Below are positions 1-9,230 of a stretch of 64,000 nt of DNA, piece by piece. The DNA comes from Bacteroidales bacterium (GTDB lineage Bacteria; Bacteroidota; Bacteroidia; Bacteroidales; GCA-2748055): contig JACJXF010000014.1 in the NCBI GenBank assembly GCA_020636775.1, positions 1 through 64,000 of the forward strand, in the 5' to 3' direction. Below the pieces are notes generated by a model. That model searched no databases. It was given only the letters and a program-made list of their open reading frames with translations, and had not been told where the DNA came from. Made by a program: the position numbers and the translations under genes. Position 1 is the stretch's first letter. Every line of letters starts with the position of its first letter.

Positions 1-1356
1 GAGTTTATAAGGATTTTTACATCTTCAGGCTTTACGAATTTAGTTGTGTCGATGAAAGCCAGCAATCCCAGGGTAATGGTATATGCAAACCGGCTTCTTA
101 TGAAAAAGATGCAGGAGGAAAACATGGTATTTCCTGTACACCTTGGTGTAACTGAAGCAGGAGAAGGTGAAGATGGCAGGATAAAATCGGCTATGGGAAT
201 TGCCAGCCTTCTTCAGGATGGAATTGGAGATACTATACGTGTTTCATTAACAGAAGAACCGGAGTTTGAAATCCCTGTTGCAAAAAAAATCATTGATATT
301 TTCAGTCCGATCAAAAAAGATCTTCCGGTGGCTTCCCATAATCATTATTCCTTTGATCCCTATTCCTATTCAAAAAGATTGTCCCTTCCTTCCGAAAATA
401 TAGGAGGCAAGCATGTTCCCGTTGTAATTATGAAGATCAGTGATCCCACCGGAAAGGAGTTCCCTTTGACGGAAGCGGGTTATCATTATGCCGGTGACGG
501 CACCCTGAGTACCAGTCCGCAGGCGGCCGATTATATATTTCTTGAGGATCAGAACTGGTTCTCGGTACCGGGTAAAGCTGTGCACGCTATTTGTAATTAT
601 CAGGCATGGAAAGACCGGCACAAGAGTCTTACTCATCATTATCCCATCATCAGCATTGAAGATTTCGACAAGTATAGAAATGAAATTATGGGATTGCATT
701 TCCTTCGGCTTTCTCTGTCAGATTACAAAGCGCCGATGCTGGAAAGTCTTGATACCGATTTCCTGGGATGTCTGGTTCTTGACCTTCCGAAGGATGATGT
801 GCTTGGCAAAACGCGTAATTTCTTTTACGAACTGGAAAAAAGAAATTGCCGCATCCCGGTTATTCTTCATAAGACTTATCATTCAGAAAGCACGGAAGAT
901 CTTATCATCCGTTCGGCCGGCGAATTCGGACCTGTTTTGCTGGATGGGATGGGCGATGGTATCTGGATTGAAGAAAACAATCTTCGCCTGGAGCCGTCCT
1001 TCCTCCGCCATCTGTCATTTGGAATCCTGCAGTCGTCAGGAATGAGAATTTCCAAAACTGAGTTTATTTCATGTCCCGGATGCGGTCGGACCCTTTTTAA
1101 CCTTCAGAAAATATCAAATAAAATACGTTCCTCCACCTCGCATCTTCCCGGCTTAAAGATTGCCATAATGGGTTGTGTGGTAAACGGACCCGGGGAAATG
1201 GCCGATGCCGATTATGGATATGTGGGAGCAGGCCCGGGGAAGGTTAGTCTTTACCGCGGTAAGGAATTGGTTAAGCAGGGGATTTCGGAGGAGGAAGCCC
1301 TTAATGAACTAATAAGCCTAATAAAAGAAGACGGTCGCTGGATTGAAAAATCCTGA
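1..1356 (+). CDS. ispG: IspG (GcpE), (E)-4-hydroxy-3-methylbut-2-enyl-diphosphate synthase, 5' truncated by window edge
   Basis: IspG is a cytosolic 4Fe-4S enzyme of the MEP isoprenoid pathway that reductively opens methylerythritol cyclodiphosphate to HMBPP. The frame is open from base 1, so the true start lies left of the window. Visible are the end of the TIM barrel (SMKASNPRVMVYANRL, then IKSAMGIASLLQDGIGDTIR), a long middle insertion typical of the Bacteroidota/chlamydial/plant three-domain form, and the C-terminal cluster domain. Counting from base 46, the cluster ligands are Cys343 and Cys346 (SCPGCGRT), Cys377 (GCVVNGPGE) and Glu384. The gene appears intact. A compact hairpin and T-run at its stop codon suggest it ends a transcript. 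ispD of the same pathway is also in the window but far away. Confidence 0.95.
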   Translation, partial: EFIRIFTSSGFTNLVVSMKASNPRVMVYANRLLMKKMQEENMVFPVHLGVTEAGEGEDGRIKSAMGIASLLQDGIGDTIRVSLTEEPEFEIPVAKKIIDIFSPIKKDLPVASHNHYSFDPYSYSKRLSLPSENIGGKHVPVVIMKISDPTGKEFPLTEAGYHYAGDGTLSTSPQAADYIFLEDQNWFSVPGKAVHAICNYQAWKDRHKSLTHHYPIISIEDFDKYRNEIMGLHFLRLSLSDYKAPMLESLDTDFLGCLVLDLPKDDVLGKTRNFFYELEKRNCRIPVILHKTYHSESTEDLIIRSAGEFGPVLLDGMGDGIWIEENNLRLEPSFLRHLSFGILQSSGMRISKTEFISCPGCGRTLFNLQKISNKIRSSTSHLPGLKIAIMGCVVNGPGEMADADYGYVGAGPGKVSLYRGKELVKQGISEEEALNELISLIKEDGRWIEKS

Positions 1357-1364
1357 TTTTTTTT
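1340..1364 (+). terminator. Rho-independent terminator overlapping the ispG stop
   Basis: GGATT-GAAA-AATCC forms a five-pair stem with a GNRA-like loop (1340-1353). The stop codon and a run of eight T (1357-1364) follow at once. The stem lies inside the last codons of ispG. Confidence 0.6.
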
Positions 1365-1527
1365 ATTTTGATGGAATAGACATTTCCAGTAAGCGAATAC
1401 CCCCCTTATTTACAAGCTCATTAAAATTATTTTCAAACCTCTGAATTATTGAGGGATGATTTTCTATTTTTTCCAGAGCTGACCTTTTATAAGACATGTT
1501 GTTTGGAACAATTAAAATCTCAAGCAT

Positions 1528-2007
1528 ATGGCCAACACATACACGCAATGCTATTTTCATCTGGTTTTTGCCGTGAAAAACCGATACGCTTTAATAAAAA
1601 GAGAATGGAAAGCGGAGCTGGAAAAGTATATAACAGGTATTGTTCAGAATAATCGGCATAAAATGCTGGCAATCTACGCGATGCCCGACCATATTCACAT
1701 CCTGATCGGATATAATGTAAATCAATTGATTCCGGATCTGGTAGAAGAAATCAAAACCTCCAGTAATTCTTGGATAAATGATGGAAAGCTCTCCGGAATT
1801 AATTTTCAATGGCAAAGAGGCTATGGGGCTTTTACTCATTCCCGTTCCAAAATTAGTATTGTAGCCCGATATATTTCATCGCAGGAAGAACATCATAAAA
1901 CAAAACCGTTTAAAACAGAATATTTGGAGATTCTGGAAAAAAACCAAATTGAATTTAAAAATGAATATTTGTTTGATTTTTTTGGGGATGTTAATGGTTG
2001 GGGTTAA
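1528..2007 (+). CDS. IS200-like / REP-associated tyrosine transposase (Y1, HUH family)
   Basis: This 159-residue single-domain protein belongs to the Y1 HUH transposase family that nicks and joins single-stranded DNA at hairpins. The HUH pair is His55-Ile-His57 in MPDHIHIL. The likely nucleophile is Tyr115 in VARYISSQEEHH, followed by the family's conserved QEEHH stretch. Length is normal and no frame break is seen. No accessory tnpB lies next to it, as expected for REP-associated (RAYT/TnpA-REP) members. Intact GGTGC-NNN-GCACC hairpins begin 41 bases after its stop, and an array of related hairpins fills the next 1.9 kb. I infer that these repeats are its substrates or products. The alternative is a plain IS200 TnpA sitting by chance beside repeats. 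Confidence 0.85.
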   Translation: MANTYTQCYFHLVFAVKNRYALIKREWKAELEKYITGIVQNNRHKMLAIYAMPDHIHILIGYNVNQLIPDLVEEIKTSSNSWINDGKLSGINFQWQRGYGAFTHSRSKISIVARYISSQEEHHKTKPFKTEYLEILEKNQIEFKNEYLFDFFGDVNGWG

Positions 2008-4063
2008 AAAATTCGGGGCTACAAATATTATGATGCATTAAATATTACGGTGCGCTGCACCTAAATTTGTATTTTTTATTTGTCTACAGATATTTCGGTG
2101 CTACGCACCTTGGTTTCGGGCATTTGATTGGTTTTTTACAAATATTGCGTGGCTCGGGCGCAGATAGCCGATTGAACACATCCGGTTCCAATACAGGTGC
2201 GGAGCGTCATTTTATCTGTATATAATTGATACATACGATGCCGAATTAGATGCTACGCACCTTGGTTTTGGGCATTTGATTGTATTGTGATAATGATTAG
2301 GGGGTTACGCACCTTGGTTTCGGGCATGTGATTGGTTTTTTACAAATATTGCGCGGATGAAACGCAGATAGAACGAATAATTGCATCCGGTTCCAATATA
2401 GGTGTGGAGCGACATTTTATCTGTATATAATTGATACATACGATGCCGAATTAGATGCTACGCACCTTGGTTTTGGGCATTTGATTGTATTGTGATAATG
2501 ATTAGGGGGTTACGCACCTTGGTTTCGGGCATGTGATTGGTTTTTTACAAATATTGCGCGGATGAAACGCAGATAGAACGAATAATTGCATCCGGTTCCA
2601 ATATAGGTGTGGAGCGACATTTTATCTGCATATAATTGATACATACGATGCCGAATTAGATGCTACGCACCTTGGTTTTGGGCATTTGATTGTATTGTGA
2701 TAATGATTAGGGGGTTACGCACCTTGGTTTCGGGCATGTGATTGGTTTTTTACAAATATTGCGCGGATGAAACGCAGATAGAACGAATAATTGCATCCGG
2801 TTCCAATATAGGTGTGGAGCGACATTTTATCTGTATATAATTGATACATCCGGATTCAAATTAGGTGTACAGAACCGTCATTTCTGTGAATAATTGATTA
2901 ATACGGTTTTAATTAGGTGCGGAGCACCGCTATATCTGTAGACAATGGATACATCCAATGCCAAATTAGGTGCAGAGCACCGTAATATTATATTTAATTC
3001 ATCCCGGGAATTGAATTTCATTTGTATTGGTAAAAATATTTCTGTGGAGGAGGGGGGACTAATTTTATGTTTAATGTTTTGCCGCCTGGGGCTATAATAA
3101 TCGTATTATAAAATATTACGGTGCGCTGCACCTAAATTTGTATTTTTTATTTGTGCACCTTTTTTATTGTATTGTGAAAATGATATCTTGTTTTGAAACG
3201 CAGATAGCCGCATCTTCCAATACAGGTGTGGAGCGACATTCTATCTGTATATAATTGATACATCGTATTAGATGCTACGCACCTTGGTTTCGGGCATTTT
3301 ATTGTATTGTGAAAATGATTAGGGGGGTACGTATCTTGGTTTCGGGCATGTGATTGGTTTTCTACAAATATTGCGCGGATGAAACGCAGATAGGACGAAT
3401 AATTGCATCCGGTTCCAATACAGGTGTGGAGCGACATTTTATCTGTATATAATTGATACATCCGATGCCGAATTAAATGCTACGCACCTTGGTTTTGGGC
3501 ATTTGATTGTATGTGATAATGATTAGGGGTTACGCACCTTGGTTTCAGGCATGTGATTGGTTTTACAAATATTGCGCGGATGAAACGCAGATAGAACGAA
3601 TAATTGCATCCGGTTCCAATATAGGTGTGGAGCGTCATTTTATCTGTATATAATTGATACATCCGATGCCGAATTAAATGCTACGCACCTTGGTTTTGGG
3701 CATTTGATTGTATTGTGATAATGATTAGGGGGTTACGCACCTTGGTTTCGGGCATGTGATTGGTTTTTTACAAATATTGCGTGGATGAAACGCAGATAGA
3801 ACGAATAATTGCATCCGGTTCCAATATAGGTGTGGAGCGACATTTCATCTGTATATCATATATACATCCGATGCCGAATTAGATGCTACACACCTTGGTT
3901 TCGGGCATGTGATTGTCAAACCCTCCTCTATAAATAATGTTTTTTGATGAACCATCCCTCTTATCTCACATGACAAAAATTAAATATTACTTTTTGCAAA
4001 AAATCCTGAACACATAACAAACAATCCATATTATCCCTAATTTTGCTGCTCGATTAGCAGAAA
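2008..4063. repeat. Repeat-rich intergenic region with REP-like hairpins and a 205-bp tandem array
   Basis: No gene is supported here. Five intact 13-mers of form GGTGC-NNN-GCACC lie at 2049-2061, 2097-2109, 2916-2928, 2969-2981 and 3120-3132. Their flanks show orientation: ATTAC before and CTAAATTTG after in one direction, CCAAATTAG before and CGTAATATT after in the other. A tandem unit of 205 bases starts at 2251, 2456 and 2661, and again at 3273, 3478 (201 bases), 3679 and 3884. Each unit contains decayed versions of the hairpin (ATGC-TAC-GCACC; GGTGT-GGA-GCGAC). Since 205 is not a multiple of three, the minus-strand open frames across it are not coding. Confidence 0.9.
4038..4045 (+). promoter_or_regulatory. 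Candidate -7 element of the SulP gene
   Basis: TAATTTTG matches the Bacteroidota -7 consensus TAnnTTTG and lies 18 bases before the ATG. I see no good TTTG at the usual -33 distance, so this is a partial match. Confidence 0.4.
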
Positions 4064-5746
4064 ATGACCAAAACCTTCATCCCCAAACTTTTCACCGTAT
4101 TCAACCAGGGATACAGCCGTAAACAATTCTATTCAGACAGCCTCTCCGGTCTGATCGTTGGTATCGTTGCCCTTCCCCTTGCCATTGCCTTTGCCATTGC
4201 CTCGGGCGTTTCCCCCGAGAAAGGACTTATTACTGCTATCATTGGTGGTTTTATAATCTCCGCTTTTGGCGGAAGCCGGGTGCAGATCGGGGGGCCCACG
4301 GGTGCATTCATTATCATCGTTTACAGCATCATTCAGAAATACGGGGTTGACGGACTCACTGCGGCCACCCTGATTGCCGGCGTCATGATCATGATCATGG
4401 GATTTGCCAAACTCGGGTCGCTGATTAAATTTATTCCCTACCCCCTGGTGGTTGGCTTTACTTCAGGAATAGCCCTTACTATTTTTTCTACCCAGATAAA
4501 AGATTTTTTTGGTTTCGAAATGACCTCCGTCCCGGCCGACTTTATTCCAAAATGGGGAGCCTTCCTGTCTCATGCAAATTCGGTAAATGTATACTCCCTG
4601 ATAATTGCTGCCTCCACCGTAATTATATCACTGCAGTTTAAAAGAATCTCAAAACGCATTCCCGGTTCGCTGGTAGCCATTCTGCTCGCCACCCTTGCCG
4701 TCCACTTCTTTAATCTGCCTGTGGAAACCATTGAAACTAAATTCGGAGAAATCTCCGGAAGCCTCCAGATGCCATCCATTCCCCATATAAATTTCTCTCA
4801 ATTCAAAGAGCTCCTGCAGCCTGCATTCACCATTGCCATACTGGGGTCAATTGAATCCCTTCTCTCAGCTGTTGTAGCCGACGGGATGATTGGCAAAACA
4901 CACCGCTCCAATATAGAGCTTGTTGCTCAGGGCGCCGCCAATATCTTCTCCTCTGTTTTCGGAGGAATTCCTGCTACAGGAGCCATTGCCAGAACCGCAA
5001 CCAATATCCGAAACGGCGGACGTACGCCTGTTGCGGGAATCATTCATTCCATAACCCTTTTGATAATTTTACTTTTCGCCGGAAAATGGGCAAAGCTTAT
5101 CCCCCTTTCAACCCTTGCCGGAATTTTAATGGTGGTTGCTTATAACATGAGCGAATGGAGAAGCTTTATTTCCATCCTGAAAGGACCCCGACAGGATATC
5201 GCCATTCTTCTTTCAACCTTCTTTTTAACGGTTCTAGTTGATCTAACCGTTGCCATTCAAATCGGCATGGTGCTTTCCGCATTTCTTTTCATGAGTCGTA
5301 TGTCGAAAATCGGAGGGATCAGCGACATTGGCGGACAGGTTGAGGAGGATACGGCCACTGCCGATCCGGATGCGACCCTGAAATTGTCTATTCCTGAGGG
5401 AGTTAAAGTTTATGAGATTAACGGTCCTTTCTTTTTTGGCGTTGCCAACAAATTTAAAGAAACCCTGAAGGATATCGATGAAAACCCTGCTGTTTTGATA
5501 ATCAGGATGCGTTCAGTACCCATCATAGATTCAACCGGATTGCACAATTTTCACGAAATGATTAAAGGGATTCAGGCAGGAGGAACCAAAGTGGTGCTTT
5601 CAGCCGTCCAGCCCGAAGTACTGAAGGAGCTGGAAAAATCAAGAATACTTTTTGCTGTCGGAAAGAAAAACCTGGCAGCCAATATCCGTGAGGCCCTGGA
5701 AAGATCTGCTCAGATCATTAAAGAACTTCGTGAAACACATCCATAA
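4064..5746 (+). CDS. SulP family anion transporter with STAS domain
   Basis: Inner-membrane secondary transporter of the SLC26/SulP family, which carries sulfate, bicarbonate or other anions. Residues about 15-420 are hydrophobic multi-pass membrane segments, with family motifs early on (SGLIVGIVALPLAIAFAIASG) and GGSRVQIGGPTGAF near residue 70. Residues about 435-545 form a cytoplasmic STAS domain with the conserved DSTGLHNF serine site. The length of 560 residues is normal. The substrate cannot be told: no sulfate-assimilation gene or carbonic anhydrase adjoins. The 3' end overlaps the convergent HAD gene by 29 bases. Confidence 0.92.
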   Translation: MTKTFIPKLFTVFNQGYSRKQFYSDSLSGLIVGIVALPLAIAFAIASGVSPEKGLITAIIGGFIISAFGGSRVQIGGPTGAFIIIVYSIIQKYGVDGLTAATLIAGVMIMIMGFAKLGSLIKFIPYPLVVGFTSGIALTIFSTQIKDFFGFEMTSVPADFIPKWGAFLSHANSVNVYSLIIAASTVIISLQFKRISKRIPGSLVAILLATLAVHFFNLPVETIETKFGEISGSLQMPSIPHINFSQFKELLQPAFTIAILGSIESLLSAVVADGMIGKTHRSNIELVAQGAANIFSSVFGGIPATGAIARTATNIRNGGRTPVAGIIHSITLLIILLFAGKWAKLIPLSTLAGILMVVAYNMSEWRSFISILKGPRQDIAILLSTFFLTVLVDLTVAIQIGMVLSAFLFMSRMSKIGGISDIGGQVEEDTATADPDATLKLSIPEGVKVYEINGPFFFGVANKFKETLKDIDENPAVLIIRMRSVPIIDSTGLHNFHEMIKGIQAGGTKVVLSAVQPEVLKELEKSRILFAVGKKNLAANIREALERSAQIIKELRETHP

Positions 5747-6350
5747 TGGTTTCCGGCGCCTGAAGATGATAGGTCCTTAGTCCTGCCGCATTCGCCCCTA
5801 CAATATGCTGATAACTGTCATCAATAAACAGTGTTTCAGAAGGGAACAAATCATTTTCCCTTAAAATATACTGGAAGGTTTCAACGTGAGGCTTGCGCAT
5901 TCCCAGGATATGAGAATAATAATCCTTTTCAAAAAATGTTTTCAGTCCGTCCATACCATACCACTCCTTAACTTTAGGCAGATAGTACTGCAGGTGTAAC
6001 TCGTTAGTATTGCTAAGAAGGAAGGTCCGATACCTGTTTTTCAGGTTTAGCAGCAACTCTGCCCTTTCCTTTGGTAGGTCCAGCAACATGGCGTTCCATG
6101 CATCAATGATTTGCTTTCTGGTGGTTTCGGGGGAGAGTAACTTAGCTATCTGGTTCAGAAATTCATCGCTCGTGATTCCACCCGTATCATATTTGTCAAA
6201 CCATGATAACTGGTTAAATTGGCTGTATATCTTCTCGTTGGAAGGCATCCCAAGGGCTTTGAAAGCGCTGATTGTAAGGGAATAATCCAGATTCACAATA
6301 ACTCCGCCCAGGTCGAAGATGATGTTTTTTATCCCTCTAAATAAATCCAT
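5718..6350 (-). CDS. HAD-superfamily hydrolase (IA, YihX-like phosphatase)
   Basis: A 210-residue soluble phosphatase of the haloacid dehalogenase fold. Motif I is FDLGGVIVNLD with Asp13 as nucleophile; the second acidic position of the usual DxD is Gly, as in the YihX-like sugar-phosphatase group. Motif II is LLSNTNE, motif III lysine is in MRKPHVE, and motif IV is FIDDS. The helical cap lies between residues about 20 and 95. It does not have the DLDGVIVDT signature of beta-phosphoglucomutase, so it is not an obvious partner for the GH65 phosphorylase downstream. Its end overlaps the 3' end of the convergent SulP gene. Substrate unknown. Confidence 0.88.
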   Translation of the reverse strand: MDLFRGIKNIIFDLGGVIVNLDYSLTISAFKALGMPSNEKIYSQFNQLSWFDKYDTGGITSDEFLNQIAKLLSPETTRKQIIDAWNAMLLDLPKERAELLLNLKNRYRTFLLSNTNELHLQYYLPKVKEWYGMDGLKTFFEKDYYSHILGMRKPHVETFQYILRENDLFPSETLFIDDSYQHIVGANAAGLRTYHLQAPETIMDVFHEVL

Positions 6351-6473
6351 AAATGCTTATGTGGGAAATTTGTTGTGTAGTAAAGATAGATGAATTTTGA
6401 AATCCAATTGGGTTTCATTCTCTCATTATCCTTAGCGCACTCCCTTTAAAACAAACAAAGAATACTTTAGGTT

Positions 6474-9218
6474 CTATTCTTTTATCAGTTTTTTTATACT
6501 CTGCCCAGCTTTTTCCCGGGTAATAAGTAAATAAACCCCAGGTTTGTAGTCTGAAAGATCCAGTGAAACTGATTCCGAATCAGGATAAATAGTTTTCAGG
6601 GTTCTGCCTTCCATATCCTTTACCCAAAGCTGGCTGATTGACGTCTTTCCTTTAATCTGAACCATGTTTTGAACAGGATTCGGATAAACCTCAATTTCAG
6701 GGTTCACAAGATCGTTTCTCCTGATAGCATTGGGAAGATTGGGTGTAGAGAGTTGTTTGGTTGTATAAATATGATATTCTCCGGGTTCCAGTGATATAGC
6801 TGCGTGCACATCTGTTACTGACAGAGTTTCTCCTGAAAAATAATCATACCAGTTCCCGGTTTTACTGAAATTTGGATCAATTGTCAGATTTACAACATCA
6901 AAGTTCCCGATTATCCGAACATCCATGTCAGCATGGTTAAGTTCAACCCTTTTTGCTGCGCCAACTACACTCAAATTAAAATCGGTGGTTGAAAATGCCG
7001 GCTCTGTAGTTTTTAAATGTATGAGGCTTGCGAATAACGGATTTAGTCGTGGACGCGTTTCAAGGTATTCCCAATGCAAGGGTTTTTTACCTACACGGTC
7101 ATTATTGTAATTTATGGATATATCATATCCCATTTCCCCAAACTGCCATATCATTTTAGGACCGGGAACAGTAATGAAAAATGCCGCTGCCATTTCAACC
7201 CTTCTGAGTGCTGTGGGCAGTTGCTTAATATCGTAAACACCGGAACTGTTACCGTAAGTAAGATTTTTAAACATGAGTCTTTCCTCGTCATGACTTTCCA
7301 TATAGCCCATCAGGTTTGGACTACTCCATCCTTTATTCTTATAGGAAATGTATGTGAGATCTGATTTTCCTGAATCATTGTATCCCATGGTGGCTTCATT
7401 GTAATTGTAATTCATATTTCCCCATATCATCATGCCATAATCGGCGAGAATTTTCTCTTCACTGTTATCGGTAAAGTGTTCCAGAATAACATAAGCATTG
7501 GGGTTTACTTCCCATATCTTATCAGCCATTCGCTTAAGAATTGCTATTCTGCTGGCATCGTAGGCTCCACCCTCACCCGGAGTATTTGTAAATCCTTTGG
7601 TAAAATCGAATCGAAATCCATCAACCTGGTACTCTGTCATCCAGTATGAGGTAACACGGTCAACAAAATCCTTGGTATCCTGACTTTCATGGTTAAAATC
7701 AGAACCCCAGGAATAAATTGGATTGGGGGAGGTTACATTAAACCAGGGATTATCGGCTGCAGGGCGATTCAGGGCAGAATTCCAGTACATCATCACCAGC
7801 GGACAACTTCCGTAGGCATGATTTAATACCATGTCCTGAATTACCGCAATTCCGCGACTGTGACAGGAATCAACAAAAGCCTTCAGATCGTTTTTGGGAC
7901 CGTAATATTTATCCGGAGCAAAATAGTAGTTTGGATTGTATCCCCAGCTTTCATTTCCTTCAAACTCGCTAAAAGGCATTACCTCAATGGCAGTAACTCC
8001 GAGTTTGCTGAAATAATCCAGCGTGTCTGTCAGGGTCTTCCAGTCGTGGTTTGCAAGAAAATCCCTTAATAAGAGTTCATAAATGACTGCATTCTCCTTC
8101 ACAGGTGGCGAATAATCTGTGTGCTTCCATACATATGCTGGCTGGGCTGTCTGAAGAACACTTACAATACCGGAGGTTTGACCTTTCGGATAAGCTCTCA
8201 GGCCGGGATAAGTAGCGCTACTGATCCACGGATCATTTGAGGAATCCAAAACCTTATCGCAATAAGGATCGCCTACCTTAATCTTCCCGTCAATAAAATA
8301 CTGGTAAGCATATTCTTTCCCGGGAATAAGTCCGTTGAGCTGTATCCAGTAACGAAGTCCGTCAGGCGTTTTTTTCATGTAGTTGGATGTGTCAGCCGTC
8401 CAACTGTCAAATTCTCCCAGTGCGAAGACATAGTTTTTATGAGGTGCATAAAGACATAGTACTGCAGAAGTATCAGAGAGATAGTTAATGCCATCTTTGC
8501 ATCCCAGAGGAAGTTCGAGGGTATCCTGTATTGGTCGCACAAAAAAATCAAGGGTGTCGGAAACGACATCAGGCAGCTTAAAAGCCTTTGCAATCATTCT
8601 ATTTGCACCGTATTGACTGGCGGTAAAATTATAATCGATAGACTGGGAAGAAATTGTACCTGCAACAAATTCCCCGTTCAGATAGAGAGCAATACTATCT
8701 GATAAGGTTGCGGTGGCGTTTACCGGTACGATATCATCGTGTTCAACTATTAAATTATTTTCCTGAGGCTGGGTAAAATTGATGTTTAAGCCTTCACTGT
8801 AAATATCAATAAATATATCAGGACTGGTCTGCTTTGTACCGTCGGCGCTTCTTATAACCAGAGAGACCTGAGTGATGTCGGAGCCCGTGGCAACAGAGTA
8901 AAATCCAAAAACATCGGGTGTAATACTTAGTTTGTAAGTGTAACTCCCCAGATATTCCAATTGTGGTTGTGAAGTATTTACCCCCCATGTTCCGATAACA
9001 TTCTGCCATAACTTCCCACCTACAGTAACACCAGTGTGAGCATATAAAGCTCCTGTATAATTTTTAAGGCTCCCGGCATCCTGATCGGAGTGGTAATAAA
9101 TTGTAAAAGGCTGGTTGGTAACGGGTAATACCGGTTCAGTTACAATTTTCTGTGCCTGAAGCGATACCGCAAAGAATAAAACCGCAATCCAAATAATATA
9201 TTTTTTCATCTTTAGCAT
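6474..9218 (-). CDS. Secreted GH13 alpha-amylase with T9SS C-terminal sorting domain
   Basis: An extracellular alpha-1,4-glucan hydrolase of 914 residues. A signal peptide (from MKKYIIWIAVLFFAVSLQAQ; Met1 or Met4 may be the start) is followed by about 130 residues of starch-binding-like beta domain, a CBM48-like module near 255-345, and the GH13 barrel. Catalytic residues by position are Asp538 (GFRFDFTKG), Glu580 (VILEHF) and Asp644 (ESHDEER), with DMVLNHAYG as region I. The last 80 residues match a type A T9SS sorting domain (EVYPNP, then GVYLL and KLIKE), so the protein is predicted to cross the outer membrane through T9SS. It lies 12 bases after the GH13 gene upstream, so the two are co-transcribed. 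Confidence 0.93.
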   Translation of the reverse strand: MLKMKKYIIWIAVLFFAVSLQAQKIVTEPVLPVTNQPFTIYYHSDQDAGSLKNYTGALYAHTGVTVGGKLWQNVIGTWGVNTSQPQLEYLGSYTYKLSITPDVFGFYSVATGSDITQVSLVIRSADGTKQTSPDIFIDIYSEGLNINFTQPQENNLIVEHDDIVPVNATATLSDSIALYLNGEFVAGTISSQSIDYNFTASQYGANRMIAKAFKLPDVVSDTLDFFVRPIQDTLELPLGCKDGINYLSDTSAVLCLYAPHKNYVFALGEFDSWTADTSNYMKKTPDGLRYWIQLNGLIPGKEYAYQYFIDGKIKVGDPYCDKVLDSSNDPWISSATYPGLRAYPKGQTSGIVSVLQTAQPAYVWKHTDYSPPVKENAVIYELLLRDFLANHDWKTLTDTLDYFSKLGVTAIEVMPFSEFEGNESWGYNPNYYFAPDKYYGPKNDLKAFVDSCHSRGIAVIQDMVLNHAYGSCPLVMMYWNSALNRPAADNPWFNVTSPNPIYSWGSDFNHESQDTKDFVDRVTSYWMTEYQVDGFRFDFTKGFTNTPGEGGAYDASRIAILKRMADKIWEVNPNAYVILEHFTDNSEEKILADYGMMIWGNMNYNYNEATMGYNDSGKSDLTYISYKNKGWSSPNLMGYMESHDEERLMFKNLTYGNSSGVYDIKQLPTALRRVEMAAAFFITVPGPKMIWQFGEMGYDISINYNNDRVGKKPLHWEYLETRPRLNPLFASLIHLKTTEPAFSTTDFNLSVVGAAKRVELNHADMDVRIIGNFDVVNLTIDPNFSKTGNWYDYFSGETLSVTDVHAAISLEPGEYHIYTTKQLSTPNLPNAIRRNDLVNPEIEVYPNPVQNMVQIKGKTSISQLWVKDMEGRTLKTIYPDSESVSLDLSDYKPGVYLLITREKAGQSIKKLIKE

Positions 9219-9230
9219 TTATAAATTTGT

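Noticed and set aside
1363..1497. A 44-codon minus-strand frame starting MSYKRSALEKIENHPSIIQR
   Set aside because: The product looks protein-like, but it is short, has no known family, and begins next to the transposase leader. Not enough support to call a gene.
3147..3662. Two minus-strand open frames (104 and 60 codons) with similar products starting MYQLYTDKM
   Set aside because: They lie in the 205-bp repeats. The period is not a multiple of three, the products are repetitive, and no family resemblance is seen.
5718..6350. Beta-phosphoglucomutase partner of the GH65 phosphorylase
   Set aside because: The motif is DLGGVIVNLD, typical of YihX-like phosphatases, and the gene is far from GH65.
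6399..6416. Hairpin GAAATCC-AATT-GGGTTTC as terminator of the amylase gene
   Set aside because: No T-run follows on the minus strand, so it is not a convincing terminator.
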